From positions 1-64,000 of the forward strand of contig JAPEVF010000133.1 in assembly GCA_029747585.1 (NCBI GenBank): a DNA stretch of 64,000 bases, written 5' to 3'. The translations under genes and the position numbers were made by a program. Positions 1-13,434 of the stretch are shown in pieces; within the stretch, counting starts at the first letter, position 1; the number at the start of each line of letters is the position of its first letter. Under the pieces are notes generated by a model that ran no database searches, had not been told where the DNA came from, and saw only the letters and a list, made by a program, of their open reading frames with translations. This stretch comes from Pleurotus djamor (lineage: Eukaryota > Basidiomycota > Agaricomycetes > Agaricales > Pleurotaceae).

Positions 1-250
1 TCGATTGGAAGCTAGATACTTCTACTCGATGAAGTACATCCGGAGTTGCGAAGCGACTACAAACGAATCGTACTTTATTCATTTTACTTATCCGATCATG
101 GCGTATGAGACCGCGGATTCAAGGACTCGGACTTTGCTTTCAGAAGGTCGGAGATATGAAGGGTTTGTGGTCTAAGGTTGACCGTATTCGAAACCAACTC
201 GACCTACTTATGTACTAAGTAGAACTATGGCTATGGGCTCTCTGAAGTTC

Positions 251-3200
251 CTAATTAGAGAGAAATTTGATCTTCTTCCAGTGTTCAACCCAACGACGGA
301 CGTCTTCTTGACTCAGAGGAGGGACACCACTTTCCAAGCGTCCAGACGCGGCATCAATAAAGGCCTCATAGGAAGCTTGGTGGGCTTTGAAGAATTCGAG
401 CAATACGGAAGCACCTAAATCAGCCGACGGGGACTTCTCTAGACGTTCCACCCAAGTTTCGAAGGGTACCAGCGATATCCCTTTCCCGAGCTCAGATAGT
501 AAAAAGTTGTTGAGAGTCTCCCACGTAATCGGAGACTGATGTTGAACAAGTAAGCAGCGCGTCTCCTTGGTCCACAGGCGAAAGGCAGAGTCGATGATTG
601 TACTTGCGACAGAATCCAAGGGTATCCACGCGATTCGCTAGAGAAATGGAAGAGGTTTTAATAACAGCCCTAACGGACGAGTAAGGCCAAAGCGATAGAG
701 TCAGACTTACCGTGTCCTCGAACGTTGGAAGGGCCCCAATCGCACAAGATGCTTGTATAAGAGCAGGGAACCACTCCTTGTGATTCCATACCCCATTCGC
801 CCCACCGCATATTTGCCCAATCCGAAGGATGGATAACCTCTCGGGGTCAGGAAGGAAAGCTTCCAAGACACGTTCGGCCACCCATTTAGATTCAGCGTAG
901 CCAAATCGAGTGGTACTGGAGGAGGGAGTTGATTGGGTTTGGTCTACCCGAGAAGCAGCGATGGAGCTTATGAATAGGACTCGAGGACGTAGTGACGCCT
1001 TTGTGGCAGCAAATTCGGCAAGGGACTGCACCGCAGTAATGGAAGGGATGAACGAATTTAGGACCATGTTGAAATTAACCAGCCAGGCTGAGCGGGAAGC
1101 ATGAGCGGCCAGGTAGAGGATGCGTAGAAAAAACAGGGACACCTACCATTGTGGATGATCAAGGTGACGTTGCGCCGTATCTAGAGTTCATATGGACACA
1201 TCAAAAAAAATGATAGCGCTAAAATAGCCGCCGAACGTACCTGCTCAAATGTCTGTTGTTCGATGCCCCAGTTTGGTGCGTTCATATCACCCACTAAATG
1301 TTCCACCTTCTGGTCGTTCTGAATGGGCACGAACCCATAGGTTTCGAAGGTTCGGGATTGGCGCTCAACCAGAGCGTCGGGATTGCCACGGTTCAGGGTG
1401 AAAATCTTCTCGACGTTGGGAAGAGACATGAGTTGAGACAACATTGCCGACCCAAGGGACCCAGTAGTACCCGTAATAAGTACAGTCTCAGGATGAGGTG
1501 CCACTACAAGCTCATGAGGAACAGCTAGATTAATACTTGGATCAGGAAGCAGGGACTGAAGCAAGCTTTGGGGCGTAATATCGCCCTCTGCTTTCTCCAG
1601 AGCCTGTAGCTGGCACAAGGCTCGAATCATCGATGCGGGCGTTGGGTGATGGTATGGAAATGAGTTGGGTATCGGCGGCGCAGAGGTCGATGTCAGCTTT
1701 GCGGATTTCGCAACGGCAGCGGAAAGACGTTTCACAATGTGTTGGGCCTGAAGGCTATCGCACCCGATGTGGAATATATCATCTTGGAGGCCAAGGTCGT
1801 GAGCAATGTTAAGGTTGGACTTGAGGACACTGAGGACGAAGCTTTCGCAGACCTTCTCCGACCAAGGCAGAGGGGATGTCAATGTTTGCTCGGCCGACGT
1901 ATCAGCCTGGCCGAATTCTTGGTATGCACGTTCAATGTCGGCTTCGTATGATGCAAGAACATCGCTCCGTCGAGGAGCACCTTTCAACGTAATGGGAAAC
2001 GGTCTCCCAGCATCCGCGATGATGATCATCTATATTGCTGTGGTAAGTAAGAATATCGATTTGAGGCAAAAGCCCACCTCTTTGTAAAGATGCGAGTGAG
2101 TTGGAGCGAATTCGTTCAACGCCTTCAATAAGGGCCTAGTTTTGACGCGTCTGAGTGCAAGGAAGAAAACAGCAGTAGTGATAGAACATACTCCAGCGAC
2201 AGCCGAAAGGCTTCGAGCCTAGATTCATCTTTATGGTCGAAGTGAGCTTGAGGGGTCAATTGGAGGATGACCCCATTATGAGGTCGTTCACGCCCGAACA
2301 TGATCGCATGCTGGATTCGTGGGTCTTTCAAAAGCATCGCCTCTACATGCGCGAAAGGAGGGATTAGATTACGTGCAGCAGGACAAAAACGGGACGTCGG
2401 GACGTACCCAAGGGTCCAGGATTCGTCTGTTAAGAAGTACCGAGCTCGTCAGTCATCCCCAAAGTGTAAATGATATGGCCACCATACTTTCTCTCCATTC
2501 GACAGGATGATCTGGTCGTCCGAGCGTCCAACGATGCGCCACAAGTCCGGGTTATCAGGATGTCTCCGCAAAAGATCGTGGAGATTCAAGGCGTTCATTC
2601 CCGAGATCTTCGTGTTGTAGACCGCGGGCGTTTTGTCTAGGGTGAGGGGTTTCCTAAATAGACTTTCAGAGGACGGATGTGTTACCTGGCATGGAACACC
2701 CACTAGAAGATAAACCTCGAACAAACCAGTATCCTCTTGTTGGATAAGTTTGACATCGGCTAAGGATGACAAGGGGAAGTAAATCCAATCCTTCGTTCCC
2801 GCTGTTGGAGACACCGCAGATGAAATGGTCCCGATTTCAGTTCTGGAAATATGTCAATGAAAAGCAACTGCACGAAGAGCGTTCCGTACGCGCCGTAGGC
2901 CACCGTAAGCTGAACGCCCTCAGCGATCAACGCCTCCCCAACTGCCTCAGAGAGCGGACCTCCAGCGATGATCTAAGCCCCACAATCCGCGATCCGTGAG
3001 GAAGAAGTCGAATCTAATAGCGCGTAATCAGCTTACCAGAACCTTCAGTTGTGCAAGCACGCGCACGGCGCCAGGGTCGTTAGCCCATTGCTAGAACCAA
3101 AGTTAGGAAAAATTGGTACAGGGAGGCCAATTATCACCTCAACCAAGCTTGGTACAGTAAGCATTGTAGTACATTTATCGTTGACGACCGCTTCAATCAC

Positions 3201-4266
3201 TTTGTCCGGGAAGGGAACTTGTGGAGGAGACATGGGAGGGAATGTAGCCAACGTGACCGGAGTGGTGAGCTAGGGGAGAGTTAGCAACGAAGACGACTGG
3301 ACGGAACCAAAAAGTACGCACAGCGCGAGATAGGTGGCTAATACCCAGGAGATCTGATCATGACGTTCTGGGTGAGCGAATAGGCGACGAACCAACAGCT
3401 TCACTCACGAAACATAGGAGCCCAGTGGATGGCATCGATATGGCCCGGCTCACCGTATGCGCCGTTGTCTGAGCCGCGAAATTAGCGACGTCTACATGGC
3501 AAACAAGGGGGGAAAACTGACACTGAACTCGCGCATGAGCGAGGACGCCAGAGTGTGTGATCGCGATGGGCTTGGGGTAGGTGGTAGTACCTTGGAGAAT
3601 GAATGAACTTCGAACACTCGCTAAAGCGAATCAAGGGACCCACCAGACGAATGCAGAATCAAACATATTGAATGGAGGTCGGGTTCTGGCGTTACTGGAA
3701 GTCGAAGAAGACTAGTATCCGATTTATACAGGTCCTCGAAAGTGGGCAAGCTCAGAACCTTTACAGGGTTCGCTAGCGTTGCGATTGACGTCATTGCCTT
3801 GTCTAGGGTGGGCTGGTCTGAGCTACAATAGATATAACTGACGCGTCTGATGCTGAGCAAGTGGTTGATGGCCTCGACAGAGTTCCTTGGAGAGATGAGA
3901 AATGGGATTACTCGAGCTTGAATGAGCCCGAGCATGACTGTTGCGCTGGTAATTGAATCTTGAAAAGTGGTCTCGCTTCAGTACTTTCGACGAGGTTGGT
4001 AGCGGCTTACCTGCGACGGCGAGAACCCCTACCGTCAAAGGCTGCTTTGTTTTCAACGTCTCTGGTACCTCCAACGCGACATTTTGAGCTACAAGCCGTA
4101 TCGCCTTCCATACACGGCTAAACGTGAGGTTATGTTGGGTATCATTCAGTGAATATGTAAACAGAGGATGGTCGGGCGAGTTCGCCGCATGGAATTCGTA
4201 GAGTCCAGTTATTGTGAGACTAGATGTGTTGAGCGGCGGTGGCCTACAGAACATTGACGTTGTCAT
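251..4266 (-). CDS. NRPS-like adenylate-forming reductase (A-T-R)
   Basis: Multi-exon gene (about ten exons) that should activate a carboxylic acid as its adenylate, load it on a carrier domain and release it reductively as an aldehyde or alcohol. Start: MTTSMFCRPPPL at 4266; stop TAG at 251-253. Spliced motifs in order: adenylation P-loop HSSGTTTYPKP (split by an intron near 3590-3645), AGGPLSEAV and YGATEIG, WRIVGRSDDQIILSNGEK, then TNPGPLEAMLL, and PFPITLKGAPRR at the end of the A domain (near 1980). The carrier site is IGCDSLQAQ (near 1750). The reductase begins VLITGTTGSLGSA (near 1480), with YAESKWVAE near 890. No condensation or thioesterase domain is seen. Basidiomycete A-T-R enzymes include aryl-acid reductases (family knowledge); the substrate here is unknown. 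It is divergent from the P450 gene. Confidence 0.9.
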
Positions 4267-5049
4267 ATCGGAAGTGGCCTATTCTTTGGGAATTCTTCAA
4301 GTCTCAAGATCTCAAGGCTTGCTCAAGGTCGCATAGAAGGAACCGTAGGGCCCTTCAAGCCGAGTCTCAAGCTCAAGGTTCAAGGCGGGAGACGGGCAGA
4401 TACCCATAACCGTATGTAGATTGATGTTATGTGGGAAATGGGTTATCCGAATATGTAGAAGAATCTAAGAAGATTGCATGGTCGAAGCACCACAACTTGA
4501 ACAGTGTGACGCGTGAGGTGTGACGTGACACGTTGAACGTGTGACCGCCTGCAAGTTAATCTTCTCTTTATCCACGCTGGACGTTTCAACTTCGTGTTCC
4601 ATGCCGGACAATGTGCTATCCGATCTCAACTTGTCTCCCATTAGGACAAGATTTACCAAGGCCGCTCCCACTGCCCGACACGCATTTTTCCTCAGTAATT
4701 CGCTCAGAGACAATGCTGGTTTACTTGCGGAAGAAGGATTTATCACTCAGAATAGACCTGGGGTAGGCTGTTCTGTGATCCTGGAAGCTTCTCCGGAGAT
4801 CATTTCTCCTACACTTCTCAAAGCTCCTTGCTCATCGCACTAGCATTGTATTGCATCCGAAGTTCTAAAGTCAAACTCGGACTGAGTTGGTGGACTGTAC
4901 CCACCTTATTGAATGGCTTCTTGCCTTAACCGTCTCGTAAAAATATGATGCTGGACTTCTACGTGGAATTCGATGGACTGCTTGAACAGGCGAATACTCA
5001 GAAATGTAGGTGCATTCGCCGCTCAAATTGAGTCGAGGTTCTGAGCTCT
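4267..5049. promoter_or_regulatory. Divergent intergenic region, reductase / P450
   Basis: This 783-bp interval separates two divergently transcribed genes and probably holds both promoters. TCAAG occurs eight times, starting at 4297, 4304, 4312, 4323, 4355, 4367, 4373 and 4380, as two groups of four just upstream of the reductase start. A GTGAC-rich block follows at 4504-4545, including the palindrome-like GTGTGACGTGACAC at 4518-4531. Short open frames here are not convincing genes. Confidence 0.5.
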
Positions 5050-7290
5050 ATGTTTCTTCCTTCGGTCCCCCTCGACATGCTAGGAGTTATCGTCTTTACT
5101 ACTGGCCTCATCTTCGCTATCGCGTTCTTGGGTAGGCACCTGCGGAGAAAATATGCTGTGAGTCTGAATATGATCTACGGACATCGTACTTCTCGCCGAT
5201 CATGTCCACAAACCATAGCTAGAACACATCCCGACAATGGGACCATCCGGAATCTGGTCGTATCTTACTTCTTACCGGTTTGAAACTCAAGAAGGGTATG
5301 GCATGCTCCAGGAAGCCTACTCGCAGGTTCTATCGCTCCACTGATAGAACCGATGTTGTACTCATCATCATTAAATCCATAGCACCGAAACTATATGTTT
5401 AAATTGCCTCGACCAGACAAGTGGATGGTCGTCGTCTGCTCACCCCGACTCGTGAGTGATCTATGGAGAGCGAGTGACGACGATATCTCCTTCACGGAGG
5501 CGATTGACGATGTAAGCCGTCTCCTCATGATCACCTTGAAGTCGACATTGACCCCATCATCGGCGCAGCAACTCCAAATTCGGCATACGATGGGACCGAC
5601 CATCATGGCAAACAGCTTTCACGTCAAGGTCCTCCTTACGACAATGGCAAGAAACCTGAGCGTTCGCTTCTCCGATTTGCACGAAGAAGTATCTACAACG
5701 GTTGAAAGGGCAGTAGGGGACGCACTTGGTGAGCTCTCACCTTTGCCCGATACACTTCATATCCATATCTAATCGCTGGTTCGGACGGTCCCAGATTGGA
5801 AATCCGTCCCTGCTCATCAGACAGTACTCGGCATCGTTTCCAGAGTGAGCGGGAGAATACTCGTCGGAGACCCCCTCTGTAGGAACGCTCACCAGAGTCC
5901 TCGTATCCATCTCACCTTATACCTCAAGGTTGGAACGAAGACTACATGTCGCTCAACATCGAGTTTGCACGGAACGTGGTGGTAGCTGCCAGCATCATCA
6001 ACCGGCTTCCTTCCTTCCTACAACGGTGAGTATCTGTCCTTCTTAATCTGCTCTAAAGAGATTAATCCTCCATACATATTAGTTTCGTCGGACAGCGCGT
6101 CTCGCCCCTACCTTCAGCCTATGCAAAAGCGCAGAAACACCTAACTCCGCTTATCGTTCAACGCATTCGTGAAGACGAAGAACTAGGCAAAGATCGGTTC
6201 GGTAGACCCGTTCGTCACCTCCTTCTTTTGTTTTCCTTCGATTCTGATTTGATTGCCTCACCAGAATGACATGATCTCTTGGTTGTTGGACGGGATTGAA
6301 GAGCCCTATCAGTTAGATCCAGAATACCTAACCCTCCGTATACTCATGATCAACTTCGCTTCGATTCATACGACATCGCAGGTACCATCAGCATCTCTAC
6401 GCGTACCCTAAGCGAGAAGCTCACTAACCGAACGTTTTGATGTAGAACCTCACGCAGGCTTTATTCAACATAGCCGCTTATCCTCAGCACATGCAGAAGT
6501 TGCGTGATGAAGTCCAGCACACCGTGCGCACCTTTGGCTGGACCAAAGAAGCGATCGACAAGATGGTTCATGTGGACAGTTTTCTTCGGGAAACACTTCG
6601 CTTGAATAGCAGTTTAGCCCGTAAGCGCGCTTTCTATTACATGCCCATGCTGACAAAACGTCCTGACACACGCACTTTGATATCTAGTCACCATGGTTCG
6701 AAAGGTTATCAACCCCGAAGGCTTCCGTTTCTCTGATGGAACTGTGTTGCCGTATGGCACGCTCGCCGTTGTTCCCGTGAAGCAGATACATCGCGACGAA
6801 GGTTAGCCGGCTCGCCCCTCGCATCTCAATCATTCGTTTTCTTCATCCTAAACGACACCTTGTCCAACAGAGTACGGCGGTTATGCGGACGCTGCAACTT
6901 TTGACGGTTTCCGCTTTGTATCATCCGACTCCAAGAATAAACACCTCGATACCCCTCCCAATCTCCAATTAGCCGTTCCATCACAGGAGTTCCTAACTTG
7001 GGGTCATGGAAGACACGCATGTCCCGGGAGGTACGTTCTATCCCCTCCCTTCTCTTCCCCTTCTGCCTCTCTCCTGTTCCTGAACGCCTAACCTGATGCA
7101 TGGTGCGCTATGATTATCGCTTAGGTTCTTCGCCGCGTTACAGATGAAGACAATCCTTGCGTACATCCTACTGAACTTTGATGTCAAGCTTCAAGATGCT
7201 TCTCGCCCAGTTGATGAATGCCGCGGATGGAGATGTCACGTCAATCCCAGCGCAACCTTATCATTCAAACGTGTGGCAGCAGAAGAGTAG
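5050..7290 (+). CDS. Cytochrome P450 monooxygenase
   Basis: Heme-thiolate monooxygenase, probably anchored in the ER. The start MFLPSVPLDMLG is followed by one hydrophobic N-terminal helix. After the first intron comes the proline-rich hinge IPTMGPSG. The I-helix region reads NFASIHTTSQ, interrupted by an intron near 6380-6445. The K-helix ExxR lies in SFLRETLRLNS (near 6580-6610), then DGFRFVSD, and the heme-binding loop WGHGRHACPG (near 6994-7030) with the ligand Cys; a further intron splits the codons just after it. The protein ends KRVAAEE at the TAG at 7288-7290. All landmark P450 motifs are present, so I judge it complete and functional, with about nine or ten exons. Its place beside the reductase and oxidases suggests it tailors the same product (inference). 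Confidence 0.9.
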
Positions 7291-8015
7291 TCATGGGAGC
7301 AGTCGATACTCTATGTTCACACTTCGAATTACCATGATCTTTCATATCAGTGATCACATCACGCTTTTTTCGATCGCCTTGGACCCCGCTCTGGCAAACG
7401 AGATATCGTAACCTGTTAGAATGTACCTGGTACATCCACGGCCGTATACCTTGTGCAGCTAAGGTCACCTCTACCGTTCCTGAGTTTTCGCTAGTCGCGC
7501 GGTGCCGAATTGTAGATGATAAATTGTGTGAAGGCCACACCCAAGATTTTGGAGCCTCCGGAGCAAGTCCCAGTAGGGTTAAGCAACAGTATCGCACTTG
7601 ATGCGGGGTTTACAGTTTTCCATCAGTTCCACCTTGATCGCATCGGGACTCATGACGAACTCGGAGGTATGAATTTTTCCCCGAAACTGTGAGCCTCGTG
7701 CTGCTGATCTTCCAAGAGACACGCACATGAGAACACTCCGGACGTTCAAGCGTATAGTTGAGTAATCGGTGGTTGGACTTGCGACAGTGAAAGGTTGAGG
7801 TTGAATTGCGCCCGCTTACGGTCATCAGAGTCCAAGATCCACATCCGCTTTGTTGCTTGGGAGCTACATACATTAACCATCGTAAATAGCACAGGACACA
7901 TGTACACTAGAACCAAGAAGCCCTTAGGAATCCAAATAAATTATCTATCCAGCTTTGACAAGTTCCGTCAAACGATCGCGGTGGCTTTATCCGAAGAACG
8001 AGTGAATTCATCCTC
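7291..8015. other. Intergenic, convergent genes
   Basis: This 725-bp space lies between the 3' ends of the P450 and DUF6534 genes. Open frames on both strands are short, lack recognisable motifs and do not join across plausible introns. I see no gene here. Confidence 0.5.
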
Positions 8016-9716
8016 CTAGCGAGTGGATATCAGCTGTTGAACATCCAAGATAGTAGTAGAACCTACAGAAGAACTAACCTGAGTAGCGCCATACTTCATA
8101 TCGGCGTATGTTCCTGGACTATAGACGATAGCTTGCTCTGTGGTAGTCATAATTCCGTGGGGATTCGATCGAGTGGAGTCAACGCCGAGAGCTGCGGTCC
8201 GACGACTTCGAATGTTGCCCAAAGAGAAGCTGTTACTGTTTTCCGATGTTGAAGTCCCTGAGGTTGAACGACGAGAGTTAAGTGAGGCGAGCATGACGTT
8301 CGAGTACCTGTGTTCAAGTCAGTCAGGGGAATAAGGAGATACAGGGGAGAGGGGTGGTCGTACAATTTGCCCAGGAGTAACGCGCTAAGTAGATAGTGTT
8401 AGAAAGTGTGTAGGAGAGGGCAAAGTCTTAAGAATACTTACGGAACGTTGTGAAGATTGTTGCTTTTGAAGTGTAAGAAGAGAATCAGTTCCACAAGCGC
8501 GGCGGCTGCCGTGATGGCACCCGTTTGCACAGTGAGGTACATTATTCGTTGAACATGGGAGCCTGTTTCCTTTGATATTGTGCTACGAACGGCGAAAGCC
8601 AGCTGCATTGATGACAATTTAGCCTTTCCGATTGAAGCACTACAGGATGAACTTACAATTGTGTACATGGTGATTGCGATGATGAAATCATCCACAAAGC
8701 TTCCAACCAGCCAAATCTACGAAGTTACAATGGGGTTTGAATGAGAGTTGACTGAGGCGGGTGTGAAGCGACTTACGGTGAAGTATGAAAATAACTCGGA
8801 GGGACTAGCGAGGTTTCCAGAAATGGCAACCTAAGTGGGAGGATTGATATCAGTCAGTCCGATTGGGCCGATGCGAAGAGGAGGGAGTTACCTTCACGGA
8901 GCCGACGATAGCGGCGATCGCTTGCATGAGGGCGACCTGGGATGGAGTAACTGAGTCAGGGATCGACATGAGGTTTAGAGGGCTCCCTACCAGGCAGATC
9001 AACGCAACAATCCCTCGGGTAATCCAGTTGCTCTTCAAGCGCAAGATCCTCCTAGAAAACGTACTCATTGGAAAGAGTTCGACAGTGCGCGGACGCGAAG
9101 ATTATTCTTACCACGCAAAGAAGAATTGAACGATGCCGGATACTTTGTAAAATGTCAGTCGCTTCAAGAGGAATGGAATGTAGGACTCACTAAGGCCACT
9201 CATAATGGGCAAAGTAGCAGCCGACCAAGGAGGAGAAAAAACGGCTTCCGGGTGTCCCCAGCTTTCCACCAGCAGCGCCCAGCATAGATGTGTAGTAAAG
9301 ACAGTTTGAAGCGCATCGAGGATCATGACGACTACGACTGTTGGAAGACCGTTCAGCTTACTGTACGAAGGAATGCAAAATGCGATCGTACCCATGAGTT
9401 TGATGATGATGTTGTCATTGTACCCGTCCTTAAAGTAGTTGTCTAGAGTCGGTGGTCATTGCTACGATTCACGATCGCTGGTCTGAGCACAAAACTTACA
9501 GAACTGGATCACCAAAATTCCCAAAAGGAACCAATTGAGAATGATTCCGATGAACTAGTGAAACGGGGTCGGTCATTGTTGGTCCACGCCACCAAATCAT
9601 TCACATACCAAAGGGCCAATCCTTCATAGCAACAGAGTATTAGCCGATATCCGTTGTGGCAGCAGATACAACGACACTCACAGAACGTTGAAGTCAAACC
9701 CGGCGAAAACCGCCAT
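8016..9716 (-). CDS. DUF6534 multi-pass membrane protein
   Basis: Seven-helix-type membrane protein of the DUF6534 family, common and expanded in Agaricomycetes; its function is unknown. The start MAVFAGFDFNVL at 9714-9716 splices to IGPLFIGIILNWFLLGILVI, the usual opening of this family. Later exons give LDALQTVFTTHLCWALLVE, an FFAWRIF-type segment, DDFIIAITMYTI, then VQTGAITAAAALVELILFL, the family's characteristic late helix. It continues through small exons (ALLLGKLY, SNVMLASLNSRR) into a Ser-rich hydrophilic tail, stop CTA (minus TAG) at 8016-8018. About ten short exons. It is divergent from the first GMC gene and may be a transporter or sensor of the cluster; this is a guess from position only. 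Confidence 0.82.
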
Positions 9717-10432
9717 TTTCAGTCCTTGGGAGAGAGCACGCGAAGGACACGCAGAGAGTGGTGTAGCCTTTTCGGTGGACGACTACTTATACGGTCTCCG
9801 CGTGCCCCGTGCGCTGAGAAAGCTGTGATCCATCACTGCATCATGGATCAAAATCCCACTCATCGGACCCAAAATTTGCAAGCCTTTCGATACAATGATC
9901 CATGGACGATCTGCCGACTCTGGAGATGAGAACCAGCCCATCAGTCAGTACACTTTTTTCGTGTTCTGTAGAAATCATCCACATCAGACGGCTTCCTATA
10001 TTATTGTTGGTGAGAAAGGACGAACTTTGGATGAACGTTGACACGGTGTTCCATGTGGAGAGGCGTCCTGAGAACGCATCAGCATCTATATCAAAAGCTA
10101 AACTTAGCGGTAGCAAAAGGAGATTGGACAATCTGAATCCGTTCCTTGGCTCCAGCAGCCGACGCTTAGCACGTTTGTCGGCAGGGTTGTGTACCTTGGT
10201 TAGATCAGGAGACGCACGCGAGCTTGCCAGGAATTGCCACTCGTATTCACCCACAACTCCATTGCCGTGGGTGACATGAGCGTGATGGGGCGTAGTAACG
10301 CACGCCAAACCAAGTTCGGGGACCGATACCCCTTATACAGATCACTCTAGCCCACGGCCCTGGAAGCTTACTCACGTATAAGTTCGGGGAGGGTTAAGAG
10401 AAGGAAGAACCATTGTTCGTTCATCTCTTACG
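9717..10432. promoter_or_regulatory. Divergent intergenic region, DUF6534 / GMC oxidoreductase
   Basis: This 716-bp interval lies between two divergently transcribed starts and presumably carries both promoters. Overlapping open frames on both strands (9841-10308 minus, 9902-10279 plus) show no family motif and I do not call them. No clear repeat or operator was found. Confidence 0.4.
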
Positions 10433-13400
10433 ATGTATCCTGTAGCAGTCGCTTGTCTCCTTTCCGCACTAGGGTTCATCAAGGCTGGATCAGCCCAAGG
10501 TTAGTTTGAATAGAACGCTATATCGAAATGGGGCTGCCAGATTTCTCACAAGTGACTTCTTTTTTCGTACAGTCCTCATATCAGATCCAAACGAATTCGT
10601 CAAGGACACCTATGACTTTATCATAATAGGTATGGACCAGCCCATTTGGCAGGAATAAGTCAACTCACCATATTCACAGGCGGTGGAACCGCTGGTTTGA
10701 CACTTGCGACAAGGTCGAGCCCGATTTTAGCATTTAACTTTGAAGGGTGCTGATGCGTCGTTGACATGCTAGACTTGCTGAATCGCATGACGTTGGGGTG
10801 ATTGAAGCGGGTACCTTCCATCCAGATGAACCATTGATTGACGTTCCGCGTAAGGTTTCATCCCTTTAAGTGACACATCCACACACCTAACATCCAAGAG
10901 TAGTATTCGTCGGAGGGACATTGGGAAACACGACCTTTGATTGGGGATTCCTTACGACGCCGCAGCCTAAGCTTAACAACCGACCGATCCCAGCAAACAG
11001 GTAAGACTTGCTTTCGTTGTATTCCGAATGGTGATCCTGATGTGTTCGATCGTAGGGGAAAAGTCCTCGGAGGCTCGAGCGCGCTGAACTTCTTGATATA
11101 CGGCCGTGGCTCGAAACCCGAGTACGATACATGGGAGGAACTGGGGAACACGGGCTGGAACTGGGACAATTTCTTGCCATACTTCAAGAAATCGGCGACG
11201 CAAAGGGACGGCGACTCTGGCATATTCCCTGGGACATCAGAAGCACCTGGGACCTTCACGAAATTCCAAGGCAAAGCTGGGCCTCTGCAAATCAGTTACA
11301 ACACCGAGAATGATTTCCTTAGCGGTCTCTTCGCTCCATTTGCGCAGGCAATGCAGAACCTTGGTTCGAAGGCGAACGCCAATCCCGTACGTGGACTTGC
11401 TCTATCAATTTTGGGAGCTGAAATTGACGTTATTGAACTTGAAAGGATTCTGGTAACGCCACAGGGGTGTTTCAAACGTCCCGTTCCGTTGACACAGCCA
11501 CGGGGAAGCGCGCCTACGCGGTTTCTTACATCAACGCCACCACTCACAGCGGCACCCTGAAGATCTTGACCGGTGCTGAAGTAAGTTTCGAACTTTAGTT
11601 TTTTACGATGCACAGTGGCATAAGATTTATGCTCCCTCCAGGTTTCTCGGATCAACTTTGCCAAGTCAGGAAAGGTTCAACAAGCTTTAGGCTGCACCTT
11701 CCAAGCCAATGGCGCGTCGTTCACCGTAAAACCAACCCGAGAACTCATCCTATCCGCTGGTGAGTCAGCTTATGATACCATGTAACCATAGAGCATCCCT
11801 TCTGAGCGTTTCTTCTTCTTAGGTGCTTTCAAAACACCTCAACTATTGGAACTTTCGGGGATAGGCAATTCGGCGCTCTTGAAATCGCTCAAGATCCCCG
11901 TCCTCGTGGATCTCCCTTCGGTGGGCGAGAATCTCCAGGTTCGTAGACTCGGACTGTCCCAGCGCGGCTCTGCTGATTCGGACCGACGCCTAGGATCACT
12001 TGCTCGTCAACTCGGATTTCCTCCTCAAGCAGCAGTCGGATCACGTTGCAACCTATGGTCTGTTCTTTTCTTGGATATATCGTGTCCGCCGCCCTCTGAA
12101 TTACGACGTGTCCAGATCAATTCCGCAATGACCCATCGAAAATGCAAGAGGCCCAACAACAATAGTAAGCACACGCCCCTCTCCTCATGATCGTGTCCTC
12201 TGTGTTGACTTAGTCGATTGATTTAGCGCACAAACGCATGACGGATACTTTTCGGCGTCCAATGCCATCGTCTCCTTCGAACCCCTCCAAACTCTCTTGG
12301 ACAAGAAAACCGCTTCTTCCATCGTCAAAGCCCTGGACAAAGAAATCGCGGCGAAGTCAAAGTCCCTGACATATTTCCAGAAGGTTCAATATGGGATCCA
12401 GAGACGGTTGATCGATGAGGGCCAGGTCGGACAGATGGAAATAGTTCTTTTCCCTGGTATGTTTGCCTTTTCATCCTATCGGGCGAGCGTTGATTAAAAT
12501 CTTTATACTTGTGTTTACAGGTAACGGTGTGACTATTCCACCACTCGCTAACCGAAGTTACATGTCGGTATCTTCCTTCCACTCCGTAAGCAAGATTCTT
12601 GTCTCCTTTGGTGGCCTGATCCGACTGAAACCTTGGTTCGCAGCGCCCCTTGAGCCGTGGTTCGTCGGTAAGAAATAGAACGATGCTGATGATGGAGGCC
12701 TCTTTGCTGATAACACGTTTAGCATATCAACACGACCAATTTCAAAGACGCACCCATCATCAACCCGAATTACTTCGACTTCGACTTTGGTAAGTAACCT
12801 TCGTGACGAACTCGAGATGTATATAACTGAATTACCGTACCTGCCCGTTATAGATTCCAGAGTTCTAGAAGAAGCGACGAAGGCAGCACGGCGGCTCGCT
12901 CAAACATCACCGCTTGCCGAGTTGATTGAAGGTCCATCAACACCCTCAAGTAAAGTTCAGTCCGCAGCCGATTTCAAAACGTGGGTGTACCCCTCCGTCA
13001 TTGTGATCAGTGATGCTGACTTACGTTCTCTCCATAGGTTTGTAAGCCAAACTGCGACGGTGAGTTTGCCCACTTGTTATATGATAATGCAGGCATTTAC
13101 AGTTGACTAGACATCTTTCCACGGAATTGGTACTGCGGCGATGGCTCCCCTTGAGTGTGGAGGCGTTGTTGATGCAAACTTGCGTGTATATGGAACCTCT
13201 AATCTGAGAATCGTTGATGCCAGGTGGGAACCGATTGTGCTCGCCGTGTGGTTTGTGATGACTAACCCCTTGGGTTACAGTGTTTTCCCGATGCTGTTCG
13301 CGGCGCATACCCAATCTACGGTGTACGCTCTAGCTGAACGGGTGAGTAATATCTGGCCTTGCTCACATCAACTGTAACTCATTTGTTGTTTCAAGGCGGC

Positions 13401-13434
13401 CGATCTGATAAAAGGCTCGACTTCCCTTGCTTGA
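10433..13434 (+). CDS. Secreted GMC oxidoreductase (aryl-alcohol-oxidase type)
   Basis: FAD-dependent glucose-methanol-choline family oxidase or dehydrogenase. The start [15 protein letters not shown] is a typical signal peptide ending near AGSAQ. After two introns the FAD-binding motif reads [20 protein letters not shown] signature 1 is [19 protein letters not shown] (near 11059-11115). Signature 2 is [19 protein letters not shown] (near 11755-11875). The catalytic His pair appears as FHGIGTAAM (near 13120) and [13 protein letters not shown] (near 13300-13335). It ends KGSTSLA with TGA at 13432-13434. More than a dozen exons. The most likely substrates are extracellular alcohols such as aryl alcohols; peroxide would be the co-product (family knowledge). 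It could instead be a dehydrogenase. It is followed in tandem by a second GMC gene. Confidence 0.9.

Noticed and set aside
492..1142. 216-codon minus-strand open frame as a separate gene
   Set aside because: It is exon and intron sequence of the A-T-R reductase reductase domain, including YAESKWVAE, and not a separate gene.
9841..10308. 155-codon minus-strand frame between DUF6534 and GMC genes
   Set aside because: No motif, and an equally open plus-strand frame overlaps it; it lies in a divergent promoter region.
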